Source: JANWXD01 sp037446115 (GTDB taxonomy: Bacteria > Acidobacteriota > Terriglobia > Bryobacterales > Bryobacteraceae). From it: a stretch of DNA of 41,244 nt. Within the stretch, counting starts at the first letter, position 1. The number at the start of each line of letters is the position of its first letter. Positions 26,410-36,011 of the stretch are shown in pieces. Below the pieces are notes generated by a model. It was not told where the DNA came from. It worked only from the letters and a program-made list of their open reading frames with translations, and searched no databases. Both the position numbers and the translations under genes were made by a program. The DNA is taken from positions 1-41,244 of the forward strand of contig JBBIJF010000036.1 of the NCBI GenBank assembly GCA_037446115.1, given 5' to 3'.

Positions 26410-26540
26410 ATTGCAGTTCATTGAACGGCCATACCTGGGACGGTTGGATCACCACCGGGTTCGGGGCCCGGCACACGGCGTCCCCGGCGTCAGTTCCACC
26501 CCTGTCAACTCCAGTCTCAAGCTCGGATCCGTGCGTCGTC

Positions 26541-26565
26541 ACGGTCCCATCACCGTCAGGCCTGA
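26541..26565 (+). other. Hairpin and palindrome in the pnp leader
   Basis: ACGGT-CCCATC-ACCGT (26541-26556) overlaps by one base the perfect palindrome TCAGGCCTGA (26556-26565). Both lie 33-57 bases before the pnp ATG. They may be part of a leader fold that controls pnp translation or decay. Confidence 0.4.
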
Positions 26566-26597
26566 TCCTAAATGCCTGAGGTTGGAGAGGAATTTCC

Positions 26598-28703
<2,106 letters not shown>

Positions 28704-28715
28704 GCCCCCGGGCTT

Positions 28716-28745
28716 GCATTCGGCCTCCCTGCTGAGGGAGAATGC
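28716..28745 (+). terminator. Stem-loop after pnp
   Basis: GCATT, a CGGC bulge, CTCCCT, loop GCTG, AGGGAG, AATGC: an 11-bp stem with one four-base bulge, starting 13 bases after the pnp stop. It has no T-run, so it could stop transcription or protect the 3' end of the rpsO-pnp message. Confidence 0.5.
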
Positions 28746-28833
28746 CTCCGATCGGTTCGTAAGCCTTTTCAATCATGGCCGGGAGGCGGCACGCTGGCCC
28801 GTTCGCCCGCCCGGCAGAAACGGAGGAATTCGA

Positions 28834-30399
28834 ATGCAAGCGCTCTCAACAAGACGCACCTTCTGCCGCGGCGGCCTCTGGGCCGGTGTCGCGCTGCTCT
28901 CCCCCGCCCGCCGCCTCCTGTCCGCCACCTCCACGCGCACCATCCATCTGCGCACCGACGCCGAAATCGGCCTCATCCGCCCCGAACTCCACGGCCACTT
29001 CGCCGAGCACCTCGGCTCCTGCATCTACGGCGGCCTCTGGGTGGGACTCGACTCACCCATCCCCAACATCCGCGGCCACCGCAAGGAAGCCGTCGAGTAC
29101 CTCAAAGCCCTGGGCATCCCCGTCCTCCGCTGGCCCGGCGGCTGCTTTGCCGACGACTACCACTGGCGCGACGGCATCGGTCCCCGCGACAAACGCCCCC
29201 GCCGCGTCAACATCCACTGGGGCAACTACGTCGAGGACAACAGCTTCGGCACCCACGAGTTCATCGAGCTCTGCCGCCTCATCGGCGCCGAACCTTACCT
29301 GGCCGGCAACGTCGGCTCCGGCACCCCGCAGGAACTGCGCGACTGGGTCGAGTACTGCAACTACCCCTCCGGCAGCACGCTCGCCGACGAACGGGCCGCC
29401 AACGGCAGCCCTGAGCCCTTCCGCGTCCGCTACTGGGGCATCGGCAACGAAAACTGGGGCTGCGGCGGCCAGATGACGCCCGAGGAGTACGCCGGTCATT
29501 ACCGCCGCTTCGCCGTCTACGTCCGCCAGTTCGGCGACGTGCGCCCCTTCCTGATCGCCTGCGGCCCCAACCGCAACAACACCGACTGGACCCAGCGCTT
29601 CCTGGCCACCATGTACCCCGGCCGCCGCTTCATCCGCATGGACGGCTACGCCATGCACTTCTACTCCAACGGCCGCCTGCCCGCCACGAAGTTTACGGCC
29701 GACGCCCTCCGCGAGCAGATGGCCACCTTCGCCGATCTCGAACGCGCCATCCTCCAGCAGCGCGCCATCCTCGACGGCTACGACCCCGAGCGCCGCGTCG
29801 GCTTGCTCATTGACGAGTGGGGCGTCTGGGACCGCATGGTCCCCGAGGAGGAGAAGACCTACGGCCGCCTCTGGCAGCAGAACACCATCCGCTGCGCCGT
29901 GGCCGCGGCGCTCGGCCTCAACGTCTTCCACCGCCAGGCCGAAAAGCTCGTCATGTGCAACGTCGCGCAGACCGTCAACGTCCTGCACGCCCTCCTGCTC
30001 ACCCACGGAGACAAGTGCATCCGCACGCCCTCTTATTACGCCTTCGAGCTGGCCAAGCCGCACCGCGGCCAGACCGCCATTCGGGTGGACAATCCCGACA
30101 CGGATCCGAACGGCCTTTCCGTGAGCGCTTCCCGCAAAGACGATACCCTGGCGCTCACCTGCGTCAATCCGCGCCACGACGAGACCTTCGAAGTCTCTGC
30201 CTCGCTGTCGCGGGGCCGGCTGGAGAGCGCCTCGGCGCGCATCCTCCACCACCCGGACATGAACGCCCACAACTCCTTTGACAACCCGAACGTCGTCGTA
30301 CCCAAGGACCACCGCGTGGAACTCGGAGCAGCCGGCTTGCGTCTGGTGCTGCCGCCCCTGAGCGTCGTTACCGTACTGGGACGCCTCCGCGAATCCTGA
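28834..30399 (+). CDS. Alpha-L-arabinofuranosidase, GH51, Tat-exported
   Basis: 521-residue enzyme that removes arabinofuranosyl side chains from arabinan or arabinoxylan. The N-terminus has a twin-arginine motif STRRTFCRG followed by a hydrophobic run (GLWAGVALLS), so it is probably exported folded via Tat. The GH51 TIM barrel has RPELHGHFAEHLG, VLRWPGGCFADDYHW, the acid/base Glu206 in GIGNENWG and the nucleophile Glu328 in LLIDEWGVW. A beta-sandwich domain follows from about residue 400. The ATG at 28834 has GGAGG 8 bases upstream. It is a single gene between pnp and a convergent gene, and its secreted location fits the neighbouring GH-A-like enzyme and esterase. Confidence 0.93.
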   Translation: MQALSTRRTFCRGGLWAGVALLSPARRLLSATSTRTIHLRTDAEIGLIRPELHGHFAEHLGSCIYGGLWVGLDSPIPNIRGHRKEAVEYLKALGIPVLRWPGGCFADDYHWRDGIGPRDKRPRRVNIHWGNYVEDNSFGTHEFIELCRLIGAEPYLAGNVGSGTPQELRDWVEYCNYPSGSTLADERAANGSPEPFRVRYWGIGNENWGCGGQMTPEEYAGHYRRFAVYVRQFGDVRPFLIACGPNRNNTDWTQRFLATMYPGRRFIRMDGYAMHFYSNGRLPATKFTADALREQMATFADLERAILQQRAILDGYDPERRVGLLIDEWGVWDRMVPEEEKTYGRLWQQNTIRCAVAAALGLNVFHRQAEKLVMCNVAQTVNVLHALLLTHGDKCIRTPSYYAFELAKPHRGQTAIRVDNPDTDPNGLSVSASRKDDTLALTCVNPRHDETFEVSASLSRGRLESASARILHHPDMNAHNSFDNPNVVVPKDHRVELGAAGLRLVLPPLSVVTVLGRLRES

Positions 30400-30486
30400 A
30401 GCCCGGCTACGCGTCCGAACAAGTCAAGGGAGGAGCAAAGGCACAGAGCTTGCGGCCCATTTTGTACCAAGCCGCACCAGCGTCAA

Positions 30487-32157
30487 CTAGCGGTCAAGCT
30501 CTGCGGCCGGCAGCACAGCCGTGCGGACGAACTTTCGTTCCCCCTCCTCGAGCGTCACGGCCGCGGCTTTCCCCTCGAAGGGCCGCAACTTCTCCAGGTC
30601 CGACAGAAGGCTCGGGGTGTCCCGGTCAAACGCATAAACCTTGTACTTGCCGGGCGGCAGAAACCCGAGCTGAAACTGCCCGTTCTGATCCGCCACCGCC
30701 GTGTACCATGCACGTCTGCGATTCGGCCGCCCATCCTCGGAAACCGCCAACACCCAGGCCCCCGCTGCCGGTCGGTCCTCAGCGCTCGCCGAGCCTGCCA
30801 GGCTGGGCGCTCTCATGCTGACCACCAGTTCCACCTGAACTCCCGATTCGGCGGCCGTCAGGTCAAGCTCCCATTCAGGTAGCTCCCGACCGCCCACGCG
30901 CACTGCTTTAAGGTAGCTGCCCTCGGTGCGGCTCCAAAAGTCCAACACGTATTTGTCCCGCAAAAGCCCCTTAACCTGGAAAGTGCCCTCGGGCGACACC
31001 TCCCCCTGCTCTGAGCTGTACCAAAGCTCATCCACTTGCCTGAGCGACACATAAGCCCCCCGGAGATCCTTTTGGTTCCCCCCTTCGACGCGTGCGATCC
31101 CCGAAACGGTGAGTAGCGGCCCGATCGAAACGGCGACGCCCTCAAGATCCGCGTCCGTCACCTCGACCGGGGTCTTCCCGAGCAACTGTCTTCGCGCCCG
31201 TGATGCCACCGCAACGTAGTAAGCACCGGGGGACACGCCGTCAAGATGGAACTCTCCATTTGCTTCCACCGACGCCTCCGGCAGGTTCCCGGATTCCCCC
31301 TCCCGCGACCGCGGCAGCAGCATGATAAGCAACGAGTCGGGGGCGTGCTCGGCGGAGATGCCAAGCACCCTGCCTTTGATCCTGTGAACGCGGCCCTTGC
31401 ACAACTGAATGGTAATCCCGGACACTTCCTGCCCGGCGCCAACCTCGATGGTCGCGGCCGAGGCGGGATCCGTCGTGCTCGGGTAATAAGTAACCAGAAA
31501 TTCGGGTTCGCGTAACTCCGGTGGCTGCGGCACGATCACTTGGCCGTAGCGGAACCTCGGGGTCGGATTGGCCCGCAACCGGTAGCGCCCCGGCGCCAGT
31601 CCTGCAATGCGAAACTCGCCCAGGTCATTCGTTTGTGCATGCTGCGAAGACCAATTTGTCCCCGCACGCACCACATGCACATATGCGCGCGGAACGGGTT
31701 CCCCTTCGTCGTCCACCAAACGCCCGGAGATGACGCCGTGGGGCGTCAATTTCAACTCCAGATCCCGCAGATGCATTCCCGCCGAAACCGTGATGGGGAT
31801 GCCCTGCCCGCCCGGCCTGCGGGCCCCGTAGCTTTCCGCGAGGAACCCGTCGCGCTCGGCCCAAAGCGAGTAGGTTCCCGGCTCGAGGTTCTCGAAGACA
31901 AAACGCCCGTCCCGGCCGGTAATCAGCGCAAAAGGACGGAGTGCGCCGCCTTGCCTGCTCAAGCCCACGCGGGCTCGGCGCAGCGGCTCCCCGGTGAAGG
32001 CATGAACGACGCGCCCTTCCAGCTTCGACAACGACTTCGTTTCTGTTATCTTGAGCGATTCCCCGGCAGGGGCTGTCTGAGCCCCGCCGAGAATGCCCGC
32101 CGACGCCACCCACGCAACCGCCGCCCGACTCAGCAGCCCCCGACCAGCCTGCCACAT
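30487..32157 (-). CDS. Secreted carboxypeptidase-regulatory-like protein (copy 1)
   Basis: 556-residue exported protein with a signal peptide at about 1-28 (RAAVAWVASAGILGGAQTAPA). It holds several beta-sandwich repeats of the carboxypeptidase-D regulatory (CarboxypepD_reg) or Cna-B type. The first is at about 46-110 (KLEGRVVHAFTGEPL, GRFVFENLEPGTYSLWA), the second at about 132-190 (GVISGRLVDDEGEPVP, GEFRIAGLAPGRYRLRA), with weaker ones further on and a last GQFQLGFLPPGKYKVYAFD. No peptidase domain, beta-barrel or outer-membrane anchor is present. It shares domain order and the PLxxA/V strings with the protein at 33275. Such proteins are abundant in Acidobacteriota, with unknown function. GGAGC precedes the ATG. 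Confidence 0.85.
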   Translation of the reverse strand: MWQAGRGLLSRAAVAWVASAGILGGAQTAPAGESLKITETKSLSKLEGRVVHAFTGEPLRRARVGLSRQGGALRPFALITGRDGRFVFENLEPGTYSLWAERDGFLAESYGARRPGGQGIPITVSAGMHLRDLELKLTPHGVISGRLVDDEGEPVPRAYVHVVRAGTNWSSQHAQTNDLGEFRIAGLAPGRYRLRANPTPRFRYGQVIVPQPPELREPEFLVTYYPSTTDPASAATIEVGAGQEVSGITIQLCKGRVHRIKGRVLGISAEHAPDSLLIMLLPRSREGESGNLPEASVEANGEFHLDGVSPGAYYVAVASRARRQLLGKTPVEVTDADLEGVAVSIGPLLTVSGIARVEGGNQKDLRGAYVSLRQVDELWYSSEQGEVSPEGTFQVKGLLRDKYVLDFWSRTEGSYLKAVRVGGRELPEWELDLTAAESGVQVELVVSMRAPSLAGSASAEDRPAAGAWVLAVSEDGRPNRRRAWYTAVADQNGQFQLGFLPPGKYKVYAFDRDTPSLLSDLEKLRPFEGKAAAVTLEEGERKFVRTAVLPAAELDR

Positions 32158-32271
32158 CGCCGCAGCTCCTTTTATTCAATTACACAAGATCCGGAAGCGG
32201 CCCCACGCCGGGAACTCAGCTCGGGCGAACCGCTGGAACGCTGTGGTCAGCCACCTCCGCATCCGGCGCCG

Positions 32272-33240
32272 TCACCGACGTGGAAACCTACGCCGGAGGA
32301 ACTGCTGAAACGCCTCCCCGGTCGGCCGCAGCCGCCCGTCGGGATCCACCAGCCCGCGGGCCCGCGGTCCGTCCAGACCAAACCACACCGCCACCGGCAG
32401 GCCCAGCTCCACGATTTTCGCCATCACCGCCCGTGTTTGCTGCGGATCGTCGGTGAACTGTCCCACTTCGTTGGTGATCACCGGCAGACCGGTGCGGGCT
32501 TTCAGATACGCCACCGCTTCCTCCAAAGCCCCCGGATCGCCGATGTACCAGTGAAAATTCACGTAATCGGCGCCCGCCGCGCGATAGCTCGCCAGCAACG
32601 CCTTGCCTTTCCGAACCTGCTCCCTGGCCCGGGCCCCGCCGAGTAACTGCCGCTCGCGCGGAGAAAAAACTCGCGAAGCGAATGCCCGGGCCCGCCGCCC
32701 CTCTCCGTTGCTCAGATAATCGTCGTAAACCAGAAGCGCCACCAGCGCGCTGACCAGCCCCCCGTTCGTACACCGGATCCCCTTCCGGTGTGCCGCCTCG
32801 CAAGCCGCCCTCAACTGGCTCGCGTAGGCTTCCGGCGTGCCGCGGTAAAACAGCGCCGAATTTTCCTCGTTTTCGACCACCAGAATCTCCGGGCGGTATC
32901 GCTCGACAACGTCGGCCACTGTTCGCTGATACCTTTCGAGATCCGCCGGCGGCGTCGTAGCCTGCGGTCCGTTGTTCCGCACCGTCAGCACCAGCTTGAG
33001 CCCCGCACTCCGGGCCGCATCGCACACCCGGCAGGCCGCCGGCCCGCCTTCGACAAACACCGAATCCGGACGCAGATACGCCGCCCCGAGCTCCTTGGCG
33101 ACCTGGAGGCCCTGCTCGGAGCGGACCAGCCGCGACGGCAGCATCACCCCGAACGGGTTTTCGGCCGCTGCCGCCACCGCCAGACCCGCCGCCAGCACGG
33201 CTGCGCCGCAGCCGGGGAAACCGCGCTTGGGAGGAACCAT
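32272..33240 (-). CDS. Secreted clan GH-A-like TIM-barrel protein
   Basis: 322-residue exported protein with a signal peptide at about 10-26 (GCGAAVLAAGLAVAAAAE). The body reads as a single TIM barrel: LGAAYLRPDSVF on the first strands, LKLVLTVRN, EILVVENEENS, ADYVNFHWYIGD and LPVITNEVGQF. Clan GH-A hydrolases place an acid/base Glu after strand 4, commonly as Asn-Glu, and a nucleophile Glu after strand 7; Asn124-Glu125 and Glu258 fit these places. His230-Trp231 fits the usual strand-6 aromatic site. I cannot place it in a numbered GH family, so substrate is open. It lies between two carboxypeptidase-regulatory-like genes on the same strand and may act with them on the cell surface. Confidence 0.65.
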   Translation of the reverse strand: MVPPKRGFPGCGAAVLAAGLAVAAAAENPFGVMLPSRLVRSEQGLQVAKELGAAYLRPDSVFVEGGPAACRVCDAARSAGLKLVLTVRNNGPQATTPPADLERYQRTVADVVERYRPEILVVENEENSALFYRGTPEAYASQLRAACEAAHRKGIRCTNGGLVSALVALLVYDDYLSNGEGRRARAFASRVFSPRERQLLGGARAREQVRKGKALLASYRAAGADYVNFHWYIGDPGALEEAVAYLKARTGLPVITNEVGQFTDDPQQTRAVMAKIVELGLPVAVWFGLDGPRARGLVDPDGRLRPTGEAFQQFLRRRFPRR

Positions 33241-33274
33241 GCCGCCTCCGCAGCCTGCCCGTGCCGGCGCCAGG

Positions 33275-35056
33275 CTACCGGGCCCCCGCCTCCTGTGCTT
33301 TGAGCACGCTCAGCTGCACCGCCTGCCGCTCGCCCTCCTTGAGCGTCACCTTCACGGCGTGCTGCTCAAACGGTTTCAGCGCTTCCGGACCCCGGTCGTA
33401 GGCCACCTCCGGGTCTTCGAACGCATAGAGCCTGTATTCCCCGGGCCGCAGCGAACGCAACTGAAAACGCCCGTTCTGATCCGACGTGGCGCTGCGTACC
33501 AGATACTGCTGCCCTTCCCGGAACGGCTCCGGAGCCAGCACCACAGACATCCCCCCTGCCGGCTTGTCCCCGTCCATGACCGTTCCCTCCAGCGTGGCCG
33601 CCTGCGGGCTGAGCACGATCTCGATCTGCACCTGACCCTCCGCGTGGGATAAGTCCAGCTCTCGATCCGGCGCCTCCCGCCCCCCGATCCGCACCGACTT
33701 CAAATACACGTTTTCCTGGCCGGACGCGAAGTTGACATAGTACTTGTCCGGCAGCACCCCCTCGATTTGGAACGTTCCGTCGCCCTTCACCTCCGCCGAC
33801 AGGGGATTGAACACGAACCCTTCGACCGGCACCAGTCCGACCCGCATCGTCCCCAACTCCGCTTTCTGCTGCCCTTCCATACGCACGATTCCGGACAACG
33901 CCACAGACGCGCCGATCGGGACAATCACATCCTTGAGGTCGCTGCTCGTCACCTCTACCGGCACGCGGGCCAGCGCTCGCAGCAGCCCGGGAAATGTCGT
34001 CACCGCCACGTAGTAAGAGCCCGGGGCCACCTGCGTCAGCAGGAACGACCCGTCGGCTTGCACGCTCGCCCCGGGACTCGCCGAGATCCCCATGAACGGT
34101 TCACCCCGCCCCCGAGGCATCACGGCCACGCGCACCCGACTCGCCGGGTGCTCGGCGGTAAGCCCAACCACCCTCCCCTGAATCCGGTACAAAGGCCCCT
34201 TGCCCAACAGGATCGTGATGCCCGGCACCTCCTGTCCCGCCCTGACTTCGACGGGCGCCGCACCGTCCGGATCCGGCGCACTCGGATAATACGTCGGACG
34301 GAATCCCTCTTCGGGAACATTCGGGTTGCCGGGCCGCACCGTCTCCGCAAAGAAGCGCACACGCGACATGGGAATCGCCCGCACATGGTAAACCCCGGGC
34401 GCCAGGCCCGAGATCCGGAACTCGCCCACGTCGTTGCTCATCGCGCTGCCCAGCAAGCCCGCCCTGGCTCTCCCGCGCCCCGCCCGTATCGCCATGACCT
34501 GTACCTGCGGTACCGGCTCGCCCTCGTCGTCCACAACCCGCCCTGAAATCACGCCCTGCGGCAGCAGCTTGAACTCCAGCTCCCGGAGATGTTGCCCCGC
34601 CGACAGCGTGATCGGCGTGCCGGCGTACGGCAGCCCCCGCGATCCATAGGCCTGACGCAGAAACCCGGCACGCTCCGCGGTGAGCTGGTAGGTTCCCGGC
34701 TCCACACTCTCGAACACGAAACGCCCTTCCTGGTCGCTTGTGGCAATCACAGTGTCGGCGCTCGCCGCCATCCTGCGCAACGTCAGGCTGACTTTCCGGA
34801 GCGGCTCCCCGGTCACCGCGTTGACCACGCGCCCTTCCACCTTGCAAAGCTGCTTCGGATCCGTGACCTCGGACCGCTCAGCAGCAGAGGCCGTTTGCGG
34901 CGCCGCGGAGCTGACCACGCCGGCTGTCTGTGCGAAGCCGGCCGGGCCAAGGCCCAGACACACAAATAAGCCGATCAGTCCCGCCGCTCCCTGACGGAGG
35001 GGCCCGGACGGAGCGCACCCACAGCGGACCCCGACGAGTAAGCGGATCACTCCCAT
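33275..35056 (-). CDS. Secreted carboxypeptidase-regulatory-like protein (copy 2)
   Basis: 593-residue exported protein and a paralogue of the one at 30487. A hydrophobic signal segment is at about 24-42 (AAGLIGLFVCLGLGPAGFAQ). The first regulatory-like domain is at about 71-140 (CKVEGRVVNAVTGEPL, GRFVFESVEPGTYQLTA). The second begins QGVISGRVVDDEGEPVPQ. Further beta domains include SFLLTQVAPGSYYVAV, GTFQIEGVLPDKYYV and the last GRFQLRSLRPGEYRLYAFED. The two paralogues match domain by domain. The ATG at 35056 follows GGAGG; a longer start at 35110 would overlap the larE promoter. It starts 73 bases from the divergent larE start. Confidence 0.85.
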   Translation of the reverse strand: MGVIRLLVGVRCGCAPSGPLRQGAAGLIGLFVCLGLGPAGFAQTAGVVSSAAPQTASAAERSEVTDPKQLCKVEGRVVNAVTGEPLRKVSLTLRRMAASADTVIATSDQEGRFVFESVEPGTYQLTAERAGFLRQAYGSRGLPYAGTPITLSAGQHLRELEFKLLPQGVISGRVVDDEGEPVPQVQVMAIRAGRGRARAGLLGSAMSNDVGEFRISGLAPGVYHVRAIPMSRVRFFAETVRPGNPNVPEEGFRPTYYPSAPDPDGAAPVEVRAGQEVPGITILLGKGPLYRIQGRVVGLTAEHPASRVRVAVMPRGRGEPFMGISASPGASVQADGSFLLTQVAPGSYYVAVTTFPGLLRALARVPVEVTSSDLKDVIVPIGASVALSGIVRMEGQQKAELGTMRVGLVPVEGFVFNPLSAEVKGDGTFQIEGVLPDKYYVNFASGQENVYLKSVRIGGREAPDRELDLSHAEGQVQIEIVLSPQAATLEGTVMDGDKPAGGMSVVLAPEPFREGQQYLVRSATSDQNGRFQLRSLRPGEYRLYAFEDPEVAYDRGPEALKPFEQHAVKVTLKEGERQAVQLSVLKAQEAGAR

Positions 35057-35114
35057 CGCTCCCGCCTCCTCTCTGGCTTGATTACAGCACAACCCGAAAT
35101 TCCCCGGCATGGGC

Positions 35115-35123
35115 TGTTATAAT
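35115..35123 (+). promoter_or_regulatory. Extended -10 promoter producing a leaderless larE message
   Basis: TG-T-TATAAT is a perfect extended -10. Six bases separate it from the ATG at 35130. Transcription starting 7 bases after the -10 would begin exactly at that ATG. No -35 at normal spacing is seen, as is usual with extended -10 promoters. Confidence 0.6.
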
Positions 35124-35129
35124 TCAGGC

Positions 35130-36002
35130 ATGGCGGCTCTTGTGGGGCTCGAAACTCTCAGCGGCACGGCGGATCCGGCCGCGCTCGAAGCGAAACAGGA
35201 AAAGCTGTTTGCGATTCTGCGCGATCTGGGGCGCGTCATCGTGGCCTACTCCGGGGGCGCTGACTCCGCCTACCTGGCCTGGGCCGCCCACACGGTCCTG
35301 GGCGAGAACGCACTGGCCGTGACCGCCGACTCCCCCTCCCTCGCCGCCTCCCACAAGCGCGATGCCGCCGAGTTCGCCCGGCGCTTCGGCCTGCGCCACG
35401 AATTCATCCCCACCTACGAATTCGACAACCCCGCCTACGTCGCCAACAACCCCGACCGCTGCTTCCACTGCAAGGACGAGCTGTTCGACCGCCTCGAGCA
35501 GATCGGCCTCCGGCGCGGCATCCCCCACATCATCTACGGCGTCAACCTGGACGACCTCGGCGACTACCGCCCCGGCCAGAACGCCGCCCGCCTCCACCAA
35601 GTGAAAGCCCCGCTGGTCGAGGCCGGACTGCGCAAGGCCGAAATCCGCGAACTGTCCCGCCGCGCAGGGCTGCCGACCTGGGACCGCCCCGCATCCGCCT
35701 GTCTCAGCTCCCGCATCCCTTACGGCACACCCGTCACTCCGGAAAGGGTCAAGATCGTGGAAAAAGGTGAAGAGGCTCTTAGCGCGCTCGGTTTCCGCCA
35801 GTTCCGCGTGCGCTTCCACGGCGAACTGGTGCGCATCGAGATCGCACCCGAAGAATTAGCCAAAGCGCTGGACCCGGAAATGGCCCGCCGCTTCGTCGAA
35901 ATCTTCAAGCCCCTGGGCTTCCACTACGTCACGCTCGATCTTGAGGGTTACCGCCAGGGCTCCCTCAACGAGACGCTCCCCAACCGCTCCCCGGCCGGCT
36001 AG
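35130..36002 (+). CDS. larE: ATP-dependent sacrificial sulfur transferase LarE
   Basis: 290-residue PP-loop enzyme that adenylates and sulfurates the pyridinium dicarboxylate precursor of the nickel-pincer nucleotide, giving up a Cys sulfur. The PP-loop is SGGADS at 41-46. CFHCKDELFD (111-120) and VNLDDLGDYRPG are family strings. Cys191 in RPASACLSSRIPYG matches the sacrificial Cys176 of Lactobacillus LarE. LarB, LarC and a lactate racemase are not in the window, so the cofactor target is unknown. The ATG at 35130 coincides with the expected transcription start. An in-frame ATG at 35109 lies upstream of the -10 and would not be transcribed. Confidence 0.9.
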   Translation: MAALVGLETLSGTADPAALEAKQEKLFAILRDLGRVIVAYSGGADSAYLAWAAHTVLGENALAVTADSPSLAASHKRDAAEFARRFGLRHEFIPTYEFDNPAYVANNPDRCFHCKDELFDRLEQIGLRRGIPHIIYGVNLDDLGDYRPGQNAARLHQVKAPLVEAGLRKAEIRELSRRAGLPTWDRPASACLSSRIPYGTPVTPERVKIVEKGEEALSALGFRQFRVRFHGELVRIEIAPEELAKALDPEMARRFVEIFKPLGFHYVTLDLEGYRQGSLNETLPNRSPAG

Positions 36003-36011
36003 CTCCTCCGG

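Noticed and set aside
30451..30476. Terminator TGCGGC-N14-GCCGCA between the GH51 gene and copy 1 of the regulatory-like protein
   Set aside because: The 14-base loop is long and there is no T-run; too weak to list, although some terminator is expected between these convergent genes.
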